64,000 bases of DNA, from assembly GCF_937926365.1 (NCBI RefSeq), contig NZ_CALAOH010000255.1, positions 106,845 through 170,844 on the forward strand. The letters are read 5' to 3'. This document shows positions 18,334 through 26,208 of this stretch, one piece after another. The stretch comes from an uncultured Azohydromonas sp. (GTDB lineage Bacteria > Pseudomonadota > Gammaproteobacteria > Burkholderiales > Burkholderiaceae_C). The position numbers and the translations under genes were made by a program. The stretch's first letter is position 1. Each line of letters starts with the position of its first letter. The notes under the pieces are model-generated. The model ran no database searches, was not told the DNA's origin, and saw nothing but the letters and a program-made list of their open reading frames with translations.

Positions 18334-18537
18334 GACGATGCGCTCCTTTTTCCATCCGAAAAACCCGGGCCTTTTCCGTTCCCTTTGCCTTGGCAGCGCT
18401 GCAGGCTTTTGCCGAAGTCGGCTCGCCTGCCTGTGCGGCTGCATCAAACCTGCCAAGGACGCCAGCTGTGCTTTGTCTTGAACCCGGCCACTCGATGTGG
18501 GAGTCTTGCTTGACAGCTCAATGAGTTCCGTTCTCCA

Positions 18538-19104
18538 TCATGGAGCACTGAGCATGCACGGCATCGTGTGCAGATGACAGCCCTGCTCTGCAAGCGCCCG
18601 CTTGGCAGCCCCGATGTCAGCGATACCGAGCCCTACAACAACACGAATCTCGCCGTCGAGCGATTTCCAGTAGAGCCAGCGGCCAGCTTCACATGCAGGC
18701 AACTGCGCGCCAGCTTTAACAAGTGAAAGCGCCAGTCTGCGCGGGTCATCAGATGCGCGCCATACGTGGAACTCGGCGAGGTCTCTGCGGCGGTATTTGG
18801 ATGCCCGTGAAAACGGCACGCCAGCCAGAGGAACATTGTTGCGTACCCAAACATAGCCAACCCGCTCCATCACCTGCCTCGTCATGGCGCCAATCATCTG
18901 CTTGACGCGGTCGTCCATCACCTTGTCACCGAACTCCTGCAACAGCCCTTCTTCGAGAGCCTGGAGAGCGGGACGCTCCAGGTCAGAGGCAGCCTGCATC
19001 CTCAGCACGGATTCAGGCCTGTTCAGGTAGTTCCACAACTTCTGTCCTAGCGGGGTGCTGGCCAGACCGGAATAGCTCCTGGCTTCGAACGGGGGTATCT
19101 GCAT
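18538..19104 (-). CDS. hypothetical protein, 188 residues, below a palindromic operator
   Basis: The protein starts at ATG 19104, 23 bp downstream of a perfect 24-bp palindrome. The N-terminal half is helical and charged (LEEGLLQEFGDKVMDDRVKQMIGAMTRQVMERVGYVW). The second half has alternating beta segments (EFHVWRASDDPRRLALSLVKAG and GEIRVVVGLGIADI). No catalytic signature or transmembrane span is visible. The strong operator implies tightly regulated expression, possibly by its own product or by a plasmid regulator outside the window. Family unknown. Confidence 0.55.
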   Translation of the reverse strand: MQIPPFEARSYSGLASTPLGQKLWNYLNRPESVLRMQAASDLERPALQALEEGLLQEFGDKVMDDRVKQMIGAMTRQVMERVGYVWVRNNVPLAGVPFSRASKYRRRDLAEFHVWRASDDPRRLALSLVKAGAQLPACEAGRWLYWKSLDGEIRVVVGLGIADIGAAKRALAEQGCHLHTMPCMLSAP

Positions 19105-19127
19105 GAAGAGGGCTTCTGGGCGTTGTA

Positions 19128-19151
19128 TCGATTCTGACGCGTCAGAATCGA
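19128..19151. promoter_or_regulatory. perfect 24-bp palindrome, likely operator
   Basis: The centre is TGACGCGTCA flanked by TCGATTC on the left and GAATCGA on the right, giving perfect twofold symmetry over 24 bases. It lies 23 bp upstream of the ATG of the 188-residue gene, where a repressor would block transcription. Such length and perfection are unlikely by chance. The half-site GTCAGAA also occurs in the plasmid iterons at 25.2-26.2 kb, which may be coincidence. Confidence 0.7.
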
Positions 19152-19279
19152 CGTGTCAACGGTTGTCCAGTAGATGCCCGTACTGGCAGTGCTTCGGTGT
19201 ACCCGTCTTCCTTCTACACCTGGAAGCCTTACCCTCCGGTGACGGAGTCTGGTCCTTGTTGTTGCGCCGGTAACCTATA

Positions 19280-20440
19280 TAGGACTTACGCAAAAGAAAC
19301 TTCATAATATTTTTCGAGTTGGTTGTCTGGTTGAGTAAAATAGGTGCCCACTCATGCGCGAGGAACTCTGTGAAGCCAACTCGTCGTGATTACTGTCAGT
19401 TCATTCTGGCCAGCCAGATCAATTACACGCAAACGTATTTTGCAGACCATCATCCGCACTTCTCGCACGATGCCATCAACCGCTATTTGCAGGACGACAA
19501 CGTAACCCCCGAGGAGCTGTGGAATAGCGTCAAAGACGTCATCGAGTATGACGATGACGCTTGCTTGATTTTTGATGACAGCGTCCTGGACAAGAACCAC
19601 GCTCACAAGATCGATTTGGTGCGTCTGCAGTACAGCGGCAACGCTCATCGGCTGATCAAAGGCATCGGCTTGGTCAACTGTTTGTACGTCAATTTGAGGA
19701 CGGGGCGCTATTGGGTCATCGACTGGCGCGTTTACGCACCCGACGAAGATCACAAGACCAAGCTGGCCCATGCCAAGGAGATGTTCGATAACGCCATCCA
19801 TAGCAAGAAGCTGCGCTTTCGCACCGTGCTGATGGACTCGTGGTATGCCACCAAGGAGCTGATGAAGCACATCCATGCCTCGGCCAAGCTCTTCTACTGC
19901 CCGCTCAAGAGCAACCGCAAGGTCGATGACAGCGGCGGTGAAGAGTCCTACAAGGCGGTGAGCGAATTGCAATGGACTTCAGAGCAAGCCGCGCACGGCA
20001 AATTGGTCAAGGTGCATGGATTCCCGGGAGACTTCAAGCTAAAACTGTTTCGGGTCGCGGTTGAAAACAGCCGCACGGAATGGATTGTGACGAACGATTT
20101 TTCTCAGGATTCAACTGACGGTACCCGAGAAATGTGCGCCGTGCGTTGGAAGATTGAGCAGTATCACCGGGAAGTCAAGCAAGCATTAGGCATCGAGAAA
20201 TGCCAGTGCCGATCGGCACGCGCTCAGAGGAACCACATTGGCTGTGCAATGCTGGTCTGGGTGCATTTGTCTGAACTGGCCCGAGAGCTGAAGAAGAACA
20301 TCTACAGAATCAAGAAGGAGATGTTATCGAACTACATGAAGCAAGAACTGAAAAATCCGTCAGTCCGAATGGCGCACGTCTGAAGTAGCGCCGAAAAACG
20401 GGACTTCGGCGCTAGCTGAAGGCGTTCTGCGTAAGTCCTA
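19280..20440 (+). mobile_element. insertion sequence, 1161 bp, with 5-bp target duplication
   Basis: Terminal inverted repeats start TAGGACTTACGCA on the left and end TGCGTAAGTCCTA on the right, and the element is flanked on both sides by CTATA (19275-19279 and 20441-20445). It carries a single intact DDE transposase gene. The perfect direct repeats and intact gene point to a recent insertion. Family assignment from ends and transposase is IS4-superfamily, perhaps IS701-like, with moderate confidence. Confidence 0.88.
19370..20383 (+). CDS. DDE transposase (IS4/IS701-like)
   Basis: I choose GTG 19370, which has GAGGA six bases upstream; an in-frame ATG at 19319 lacks one. The 337-residue product shows the first catalytic Asp in LIFDDSVLDK, the second in TVLMDSWYAT and the Glu in RWKIEQYHREVKQALG. 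This last stretch resembles the YREK signature of the IS4 superfamily. It catalyses cut-and-paste transposition of the surrounding element. The coding sequence appears complete, and its lower GC content than its neighbours fits recent arrival. Confidence 0.9.
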   Translation: MKPTRRDYCQFILASQINYTQTYFADHHPHFSHDAINRYLQDDNVTPEELWNSVKDVIEYDDDACLIFDDSVLDKNHAHKIDLVRLQYSGNAHRLIKGIGLVNCLYVNLRTGRYWVIDWRVYAPDEDHKTKLAHAKEMFDNAIHSKKLRFRTVLMDSWYATKELMKHIHASAKLFYCPLKSNRKVDDSGGEESYKAVSELQWTSEQAAHGKLVKVHGFPGDFKLKLFRVAVENSRTEWIVTNDFSQDSTDGTREMCAVRWKIEQYHREVKQALGIEKCQCRSARAQRNHIGCAMLVWVHLSELARELKKNIYRIKKEMLSNYMKQELKNPSVRMAHV

Positions 20441-20561
20441 CTATAGTCTGCAGCATGAGAGGCAGCCAGTGTGTGTGATGAATGGGCCGTGAGACTGTTG
20501 ATGGCTGAAGTTGATCCACACTACCTGATCCAGGAGCCAGGAACCTCACACTGACCCGAGC

Positions 20562-21146
20562 ATGACTTTCGAGATAACGAATCATTGGACCAAGGTGGGC
20601 TTTGTAGCGCACTGTGCCGAAACGCTTTCCCGGCTGGCCTCCAGCTACGAGGCAGAGCCGGCTTGGCATCGCTTGGCAATCGAGCAGGCTGTTGCTTGCA
20701 CCAAGGTGCGGGCAACGAGTGGCGGTACTCCGGATGTTGACGACTCACCCGTGATAGAGATTGGTAGCCAGTTCTTCGACCACTACGATATAGATGCTCT
20801 TGCCAGTGCCTTGGGAAATTGCTACGAAGCAGCACTGAACACTGCCGCAGAAGTCGAGGAACCCGAAGCAGATGTAATGCTGGCGGCCACAGCTCTGGCA
20901 AGACTGTGCTTGAACGCCGCTTTCATGGCTGACCTTCTCGATCCAGACATCGACGTCGTGGAGGAAGCCGTGTCCCTGATGCGGAATGCAGGGGAAGAGC
21001 ACGGAACTCATGCAGCAGCTTGTCTGGCGCGGCTACGTCTCGCAAGCGCCGGACTGCAGCTTGAACATGAGGATGCCTTGCCAGCATGCCTGGAAGAAAT
21101 GTTGCGAGTGCAGGATTCCTGGCAGCAGCAAAGCTGGTATATGTGA
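20562..21146 (+). CDS. hypothetical acidic helical protein, 194 residues
   Basis: The ATG at 20562 opens a 194-residue frame rich in Ala, Leu and Glu, probably all-helical, possibly a helical-repeat fold (ALASALGNCYEAALNTAAEV, MLAATALARLCLNAAFMADL). There is no signal peptide and no recognised motif. It lies immediately right of the IS, so its native promoter may have been replaced or influenced by the insertion. Codon use matches the GC-rich background, supporting it as coding. Confidence 0.55.
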   Translation: MTFEITNHWTKVGFVAHCAETLSRLASSYEAEPAWHRLAIEQAVACTKVRATSGGTPDVDDSPVIEIGSQFFDHYDIDALASALGNCYEAALNTAAEVEEPEADVMLAATALARLCLNAAFMADLLDPDIDVVEEAVSLMRNAGEEHGTHAAACLARLRLASAGLQLEHEDALPACLEEMLRVQDSWQQQSWYM

Positions 21147-21295
21147 GCGCAGGTCGCACGTTCCAATGCTGACCGGAACCTCGGCCTTTAGCGCAATGAG
21201 GCAACATGAGAGGTCAACCGCTCATGTCGTTTGACAGGGTGGATCAGGTTTACTGCCTGTGGCCATGGGCAGGAATCCGTGACCTGCTGCTGAAC

Positions 21296-22243
21296 TCAAG
21301 TCCGCTCGAGATGCTTGTCCATTGTCCCGGCGCGGAACTGGAATCTGGGTGCCGTCCCTTGCGAGGCAAAGAACGCACCAATGAGGTCGTTCTCCAGCTC
21401 AAGCGCATGCACGATCCCACCGCCCAGAGGCTTGGCGAGGTGCGACACCTCCGGGGCCACGGGTGCAAAGGTGCTTGCGTGGTCTCGCATTCGCCCTGAC
21501 AGGTCACTGGTCTGTCCGATATAGCAAACCGTATCCACGTCTTTGGCACGCAAGCGATAGAGGAACATGCCAGGTTGATGTACGACGTTGGAAATTGGCG
21601 CGAAGGGAGTCCATTCCAGCCCCATCCAGTCATCCGAGCAAGGGGAGCCTTGAGCTTGCAAACCCGGCAGAGAGTCTTGGTAAGCTGAGCCTGCGCCCTG
21701 GAGCTCCAGGCGTGCGCCGCAGCGCCCTGACTTGCGATTTCCAGGCCGCCTGTAGCCACCGTGAAAATGGCCATGATTGCACAGCGTGGAACGGCCGGCT
21801 GCCCGCCTGTAATGCCAAAGCAGCATGCATTCAGCGGCCAAGCGCTGCTCCCGGCTCACGTCCAGGGGGGCTGCAGAAGCCTCGAACGCCGAGCCAATCG
21901 CGTCTTTCCACGCCCATAGCCCGGGAGCAGCCGTGTGGGGATCGTTCCACGGCATCTTCGCCTTCAGGGTGCCAGACCTCAGAGACTGCAGGCGGGAGCG
22001 CAAGTCCCCAGTCTGCCCAATGTAGGCAAGTTGCCTCGTGTCTTGCACGCGTACCCGGTACAGGCCAGGACTCTTTGGCCAGAATTTCGTGTTGCCACCG
22101 CTGAAAGGTACCCAGACGGACCACCGAAAGCCGGCCCAGTCATTGTCGGTCCAGTCGTCAACACAGGACAACGTTGATGGAACAGCTGACACGTGCGCAT
22201 CCATGAAGTTGGCCGATGGTCGTTGCAGTTCTTGGCTCAGCAT
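21296..22243 (-). CDS. protein with two GIY-YIG nuclease-like domains
   Basis: This 315-residue protein contains two copies of a module. Copy one (about residues 28-170) shows DDWTDNDWAGFRW, then SPGLYRVRVQDTRQLAYIGQ, an Arg in GDLRSRL and a later Glu in AAECMLLWHYRR. Copy two (about 200-315) repeats DDWMGLEW, PGMFLYRLRAKDVDTVCYIGQ, SDLSGRMRDH and ALELENDLIGAFF. GIY-YIG enzymes cut DNA using the Tyr, Arg and Glu residues, all of which have counterparts in both halves. Tandem duplication of the domain in one chain is unusual. It may act as a structure-specific or restriction-type endonuclease. The start could also be the ATG at 22204; neither has a strong ribosome site. Confidence 0.8.
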   Translation of the reverse strand: MLSQELQRPSANFMDAHVSAVPSTLSCVDDWTDNDWAGFRWSVWVPFSGGNTKFWPKSPGLYRVRVQDTRQLAYIGQTGDLRSRLQSLRSGTLKAKMPWNDPHTAAPGLWAWKDAIGSAFEASAAPLDVSREQRLAAECMLLWHYRRAAGRSTLCNHGHFHGGYRRPGNRKSGRCGARLELQGAGSAYQDSLPGLQAQGSPCSDDWMGLEWTPFAPISNVVHQPGMFLYRLRAKDVDTVCYIGQTSDLSGRMRDHASTFAPVAPEVSHLAKPLGGGIVHALELENDLIGAFFASQGTAPRFQFRAGTMDKHLERT

Positions 22244-22575
22244 CGCGGGAGGTATCTACTTGCATTGATACCGATGGCTGCAGGAAAGAGACTCTCGCCA
22301 GCCGCAGGCTCAATGCGTGAGCTCATAACCGCAGCTGGCGAAGTATTCCTGTTCTGCGCCACCGACGCCACATGTTTTGCTGTCTCGTCTGGACGGCCGG
22401 GCCGCTGTGTTCGCAGCGGCAGGAGCCGGCGCACGCCATCGCCTTCGACCAATCTATGCAACCGATGGCCGTTTCTCCTGACTGGGACGGGCAGGGCGGC
22501 AACGGCATCGCTGCACTGGCTTCGGCAATGCCGTCACACGCCGGGGTGTTGTTACAGCAGCATCGCGTTCTGCGT
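22244..22575. other. 332-bp stretch without a supported gene
   Basis: This lies between the GIY-YIG gene start and a dehydrogenase remnant. Several overlapping open frames exist but none shows a motif or ribosome site. I see no repeat or palindrome. Confidence 0.4.
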
Positions 22576-23121
22576 TCAGCGTGTTTGTGTGTAGGTCGCC
22601 CGACGCTCAGTTGGGGGCGGTGCGCGGATCGGCGCGGGTCGGGCCGCACAGGGAATAGACGCCGTCCACGGCCTCACGCACCGTACGAGGCCAGGCCAGC
22701 GCGCGTCATGCAGCGGCTTCTCGTCTACTGAGCAGCCGTCGCGCTCCAACCGGCTCCACGCCTCATCGAGCAGTTCCAGGCACCAACCGCGCGGGCCGTC
22801 GAGTTGCTGCACGGACGACTGCAGCTGGGCGCGTACCTGCAGCCGTGTGCCCAGGGGCTGCCGGCTGGGCCCGACCGGGCGCTCCAGCACCAGCGGCGTG
22901 GCCAAGCGCAGGAAGCCGCGCGCCATGCCGCCGAGGCTGGCCGCCAGCGTCACGTACGCCAGCGCGTCAAAGGGGAAGCGGTAGAGCGCGCCGGGCTGCG
23001 TTGCCGCGGCGGGGTCGATGTCGAAGGCATGCGTGTCCGGCACCACGAGGTCGTGGATCTCGAAGGCGTGGCTGGCGCTGGCGCGCAGCCCGATGGCTGC
23101 CCAAGTCGGCAGCACCTGCAC
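22576..23121 (-). pseudogene. remnant of an acyl-CoA dehydrogenase-like flavoprotein (C-terminal part)
   Basis: The frame contains VLPTWAAIGLRASASHAFEIHDLVVPDTHAFDI, a pattern typical of acyl-CoA dehydrogenase and DszC/HsaA-type monooxygenase proteins, followed by a helical segment (YRFPFDALAYVTLAASLGGMARGFLR) like their C-terminal four-helix bundle. The N-terminal FAD-binding half is missing, and a neighbouring frame (to about 23170) seems to hold the preceding residues, indicating a frameshift plus truncation. The C-terminal 50 residues look non-homologous. I regard it as a decayed fragment. Confidence 0.6.
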
Positions 23122-23256
23122 GCCTGCAGCTCACGGCGGTGCGCAGCACAGCGCCATCGTTGGCGGGCATCTAGTCCACCTCAACCGTCAACAGCGGATC
23201 GATGTCCGTGGCGACGGAGCGTGCGGTCTTGGACTTGGCCGGGGGCGAGGGGTAGG

Positions 23257-23931
23257 TTACCCGGCAAACCCAGTTTGTTTGTGTCGCAATCGGTTTTCGC
23301 AGTCCATATCTGTTTCAGAAGTGCGGAATCGATTGCTATGGAATCTGTTTGCCATGAAGTACGAGGCCATAATACCAAGTGATACCAGGAGCGCGGTGGA
23401 TGGTTCAGGCACGCTGGATGGGTTTTCGCCGCTGGTTAACCAGCTATAAGAGAAGTTGTCCATTGCAAACATCTCGCCATCAAATGTAATTCTATTTATT
23501 CCGCTGTAGTTGAGTTCTACGTAAGTCGGCGCTACGTTATTTATAAACACAAGATCTGAATACAGTTGCACATCACCAGCATAGCCTCGAAAAATTATTC
23601 CTGAATATTCTTTGGCAATGGCAGTAAAATGCGCCCCTGCAAAATCAAAAAGCTCGCCATTAATTGTGCTGAGAGAGGCCGAGTAAACGTACCCTTGGCC
23701 GGCACCGTAAGCTACTGAGTTGCCTGAAACAAGGCTTCTGGTAACTGAAGTGTCATCGCCGCCATAAATCCGGGTGTCAATTGCAAGAATATTTTCCCAA
23801 GTGAAGCCACCGTATCCTATTGGAATGAATTTGGCTTGTCTCTCTACAAGTCCTTCAAAGTCAAGCAGTGACGAGAAAGCTGGTGTGCAGGTTATTAGCG
23901 CGCTTGCTGCGATTGCGGATGCCTTTTTCAT
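23257..23931 (-). CDS. PEP-CTERM sorting-domain protein
   Basis: The 224-residue exported protein starts at ATG 23931 with a signal peptide (MKKASAIAASALITCTPAFS). The body is a beta-rich region without known motif. Near the C-terminus VPEPSTA (174-180) is followed by a hydrophobic helix (LLVSLGIMASYFMA) and a basic cluster (NRFHSNRFR), the tripartite signal recognised by exosortase in many betaproteobacteria. Unusually about 20 further residues follow the Arg cluster. The segment is clearly more AT-rich than its surroundings, suggesting separate acquisition. No exosortase is in the window, so processing would depend on chromosomal genes. Ligand and role are unknown. Confidence 0.8.
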   Translation of the reverse strand: MKKASAIAASALITCTPAFSSLLDFEGLVERQAKFIPIGYGGFTWENILAIDTRIYGGDDTSVTRSLVSGNSVAYGAGQGYVYSASLSTINGELFDFAGAHFTAIAKEYSGIIFRGYAGDVQLYSDLVFINNVAPTYVELNYSGINRITFDGEMFAMDNFSYSWLTSGENPSSVPEPSTALLVSLGIMASYFMANRFHSNRFRTSETDMDCENRLRHKQTGFAG

Positions 23932-24125
23932 CGATTCGGTATCTCTTTTTGTGACACGGAAATGTGAATTGTAATCAATGCGTGCAGAAATTACCAAGAA
24001 GGTGGGTGGTGCGCGGATATAATTTGAACGCTTGACATCGGCTTGGTGCACGCACACTCAAGGCGGCGCGGCACTGGTTGTCTTCCGTCGTTGGTGGTCC
24101 AGCAGCGGTGCCTGCGCCGTTGCGG

Positions 24126-24452
24126 TCAACGCCACCAACGCCGCCAATTGAGCAGCGCCAGCAGCTTGCGCAGGCGGAGTTCCACCGGCCCGTAGTTGAT
24201 GGCCATCAGCGAGTCGGAGCTGCCGCGCCGCCGGTCACCGGCCCGCAACATGCACGCGATCTCGGACCTGGGGTGGATCGGCCGTTTGCTGGGGAAGACC
24301 CAGCGCGCGTGGTCGGAGTAGTCGTCGGCAGATGGCGGTGCCGTGCCTCCGCACTCGGGCCTGGCCTGGGCACGGAGGTACGCCGGGATGGGGCCGAGCT
24401 CTTTGTCGTCGTCCATGTCCATGTCCATGTCCATGTCCATGTCCGGGATCAT
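24126..24452 (-). CDS. hypothetical protein with Met-Asp repeat N-terminus
   Basis: The 108-residue frame begins with five to six Met-Asp pairs encoded by a hexanucleotide tandem repeat. The remainder (WVFPSKRPIHPRSEIACMLRAGDRRRGSS) has the look of a folded conserved protein and ends in a basic, Trp-rich tail. An upstream minus-strand frame ending YEDLLALAAA overlaps its start as ATGA, hinting at a coupled but truncated partner. I do not recognise the family and cannot exclude that this is a fragment. Confidence 0.35.
   Translation of the reverse strand: MIPDMDMDMDMDMDDDKELGPIPAYLRAQARPECGGTAPPSADDYSDHARWVFPSKRPIHPRSEIACMLRAGDRRRGSSDSLMAINYGPVELRLRKLLALLNWRRWWR
24411..24444. repeat. hexanucleotide tandem repeat (GTCCAT), 5.7 units
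   Basis: GTCCAT repeats head to tail for 34 bp without interruption. In the minus-strand frame it encodes alternating Met-Asp. Unit-number change keeps the reading frame because the unit is six bases, so slippage would lengthen or shorten the tract without truncating the protein. Confidence 0.85.
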
Positions 24453-25179
24453 GCCGCCGCCAGCGCCAGCAGGTCCTCGTAGCTGGACTGCTGCTGCGCC
24501 TAGTCATCGACCACGTGCGCCTCGTGCTCCTGCTCGATAAGCGTCCTGGCGGTATTGGTCAGTGTGCCGACGGCCTGCACGAACAAGGCGGCCGCACGTC
24601 GGCTTGCACGCCCGATTATTGAAGCAACATACCTGAACCCAATCCTCTCACCCCCTCCTCCTGCCACGCCCTGTCTTCCCCTTCTCCCCCCTCAACAGCG
24701 CGGCCGGAACAGGGGGCACGGCAAGGTCCGCGGGTGGCTCCGGTATGTTGTATTAATGGGACTAGAAGCCGCGAGCAGCGTGCTTGCCATGGTCCCCTCT
24801 CACGCGTGGTGGCTTGATCGGCGGCGCGACGCACCACGAGCCCAAAGTGATGGTTCCTGTGCGAGAACGGGTCTCGGGGCCGTTTGCGGCCTGGTCTTCT
24901 GCAGCCACGCCGCGGCACGAGCGGCTACAGCATCGTTGCCGCACAGAAACCGTCACTTTGCCTCGGCACGCTCCGCGTGCGGCCGAAGAGGAAGCCGGAC
25001 AGTCTGGCCGTCGGCGGCGCCGGCTCGAGCGTCCTCAACGCTGGCGAGGCGGCAACTCTAGGCCTGCAGCTTTTGCGCCGCGGCACAGATCAGCCTGCGG
25101 CATGGAGCAGCGGGTCAAGTGCGAGCCACGCCCAACCAGCGCTCTACAGCCGGATGACCAATCGCGGTCGGAAAACACG
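24453..25179. other. 727-bp stretch upstream of the origin, no supported gene
   Basis: Frames on both strands overlap here but none has a convincing start or domain. The end blends into the iteron region at 25180. It contains a C/T-rich patch around 24645-24690. I see nothing else definable. Confidence 0.4.
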
Positions 25180-25476
25180 TTCGTGTTCTGACTCATGGTA
25201 CGGAAGTGAAGTCGGAAGTCGTGTGCTGACTCAGGGATGGTGGCGCTTGGAGCGCTCGTGTTGTGACTCACGGTCCGTGTTCTGACTCAGGGGAAGATCT
25301 GGCAGGCGCAAAGAAGGGACCTAGTCCAATTACTTGATGTGATTCAACAACTTAGGTTAGTTGCCCACAGCTTCGTGTTCTGACTCAGGACATTCGGGTT
25401 TTGGCTCAGGATCATTCGGGTTCTGACTCATGGTGGTTCGGGTGCTGACTCGGGTCCGTTCGTGTCCTGACTCACG
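25180..25476 (+). repeat. nine iterons of a plasmid replication origin
   Basis: Nine copies of a motif close to TTCGTGTTCTGACTCAGG occur at about 25180, 25219, 25256, 25274, 25372, 25392, 25414, 25437 and 25459, all in the same orientation. Copies vary at three or four positions (GTGCTGACTC, GTTTTGGCTC, GTCCTGACTC). Spacing is irregular in the first four and about 22 bp in the last five. Direct repeats of this size next to a TrfA-like initiator gene are typical Rep-binding iterons. Confidence 0.88.
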
Positions 25477-25519
25477 CAGCCAATCGGAATATTTCTTGAA
25501 ATTCAACAGGTTATGCTTG

Positions 25520-25528
25520 TTATCCACA
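25520..25528 (+). promoter_or_regulatory. DnaA box
   Basis: TTATCCACA is a perfect match to the bacterial DnaA-box consensus, located 44 bp right of the last forward iteron. An AT-rich stretch lies between the two iteron groups around 25320-25365. Together these features are expected for oriV melting and helicase loading. Confidence 0.75.
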
Positions 25529-26067
25529 GCCCTGAATACCTTCTTTAATGCTTCTTGAATGCCTTTCTGAATCGCGGGCTGCATGCAGGCGCACTGACGC
25601 TGCGCGACACCGCACACACGATGGAGCGGCCCAGGCAACCAGAAAATGGGGCTCGCGGACGTACTGGCTCGCGGCCAACGGCACGGTGCTTCCCCGTCGC
25701 TCAGCCGCACACGTTTGCAGGACATTCGGCAGCGCGCCCACACGAAGTTCAACGGAGGCAGGCGTGAGTGGGAACACGAACGCCTCTGTATGGCACGGCA
25801 CGCCATGCCCCGGCCGAGAACGCACCGCCCAGAGACGCTGCCCAAGTTCGCGCGGGACAACCCCAGTCCGTAACGCCATGTCTTCACTGCCTACCTCGCA
25901 CAGCACGACATTGAGCAAAGGCCTGTCCCTGGTGCGAGTCGAACGCCACCTCGCCGACAGGCCGCAGCCGTGAACGACGCCGCTTCGGTCACACGTCGAA
26001 GTCATGCCGGCACGACGCTCGTCTAGTGCGGCTCTTTGTGTGTGTTCTCTTCGCAACGGCAACCAAA
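25529..26067. other. origin-internal region without a supported gene
   Basis: This roughly 540-bp stretch links the DnaA box to the second iteron group. Long frames are open on both strands, which is common at this GC content, but I find no motif or plausible ribosome site. It may be structural origin DNA or an eroded gene. Confidence 0.4.
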
Positions 26068-26174
26068 CCTGAGTCAGAACACGAATCTGGGCGCGCACGC
26101 CTCTCTGGGCACATGGCACCGCCGCCCTGAGTCAGAACACGAATGTCGCCACGACCCTGAGTCAGAACACGAAA
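26068..26174 (-). repeat. three inverted iterons upstream of the rep gene
   Basis: CCTGAGTCAGAACACGAA occurs at about 26068, 26126 and 26156, the reverse complement of the origin iterons and closer to one another in sequence. They end 34 bp before the rep start codon, so Rep binding here would repress its own promoter and limit copy number, as in other iteron plasmids. The autoregulation is inference from position. Confidence 0.85.
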
Positions 26175-26208
26175 TGCAGCCTTTACACGGTATGACTCAT
26201 CGCGGACC

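Noticed and set aside
25357..25887. Minus-strand frame across the iterons
   Set aside because: Part of it just translates the iterons, it lacks a ribosome site and it has no motif.
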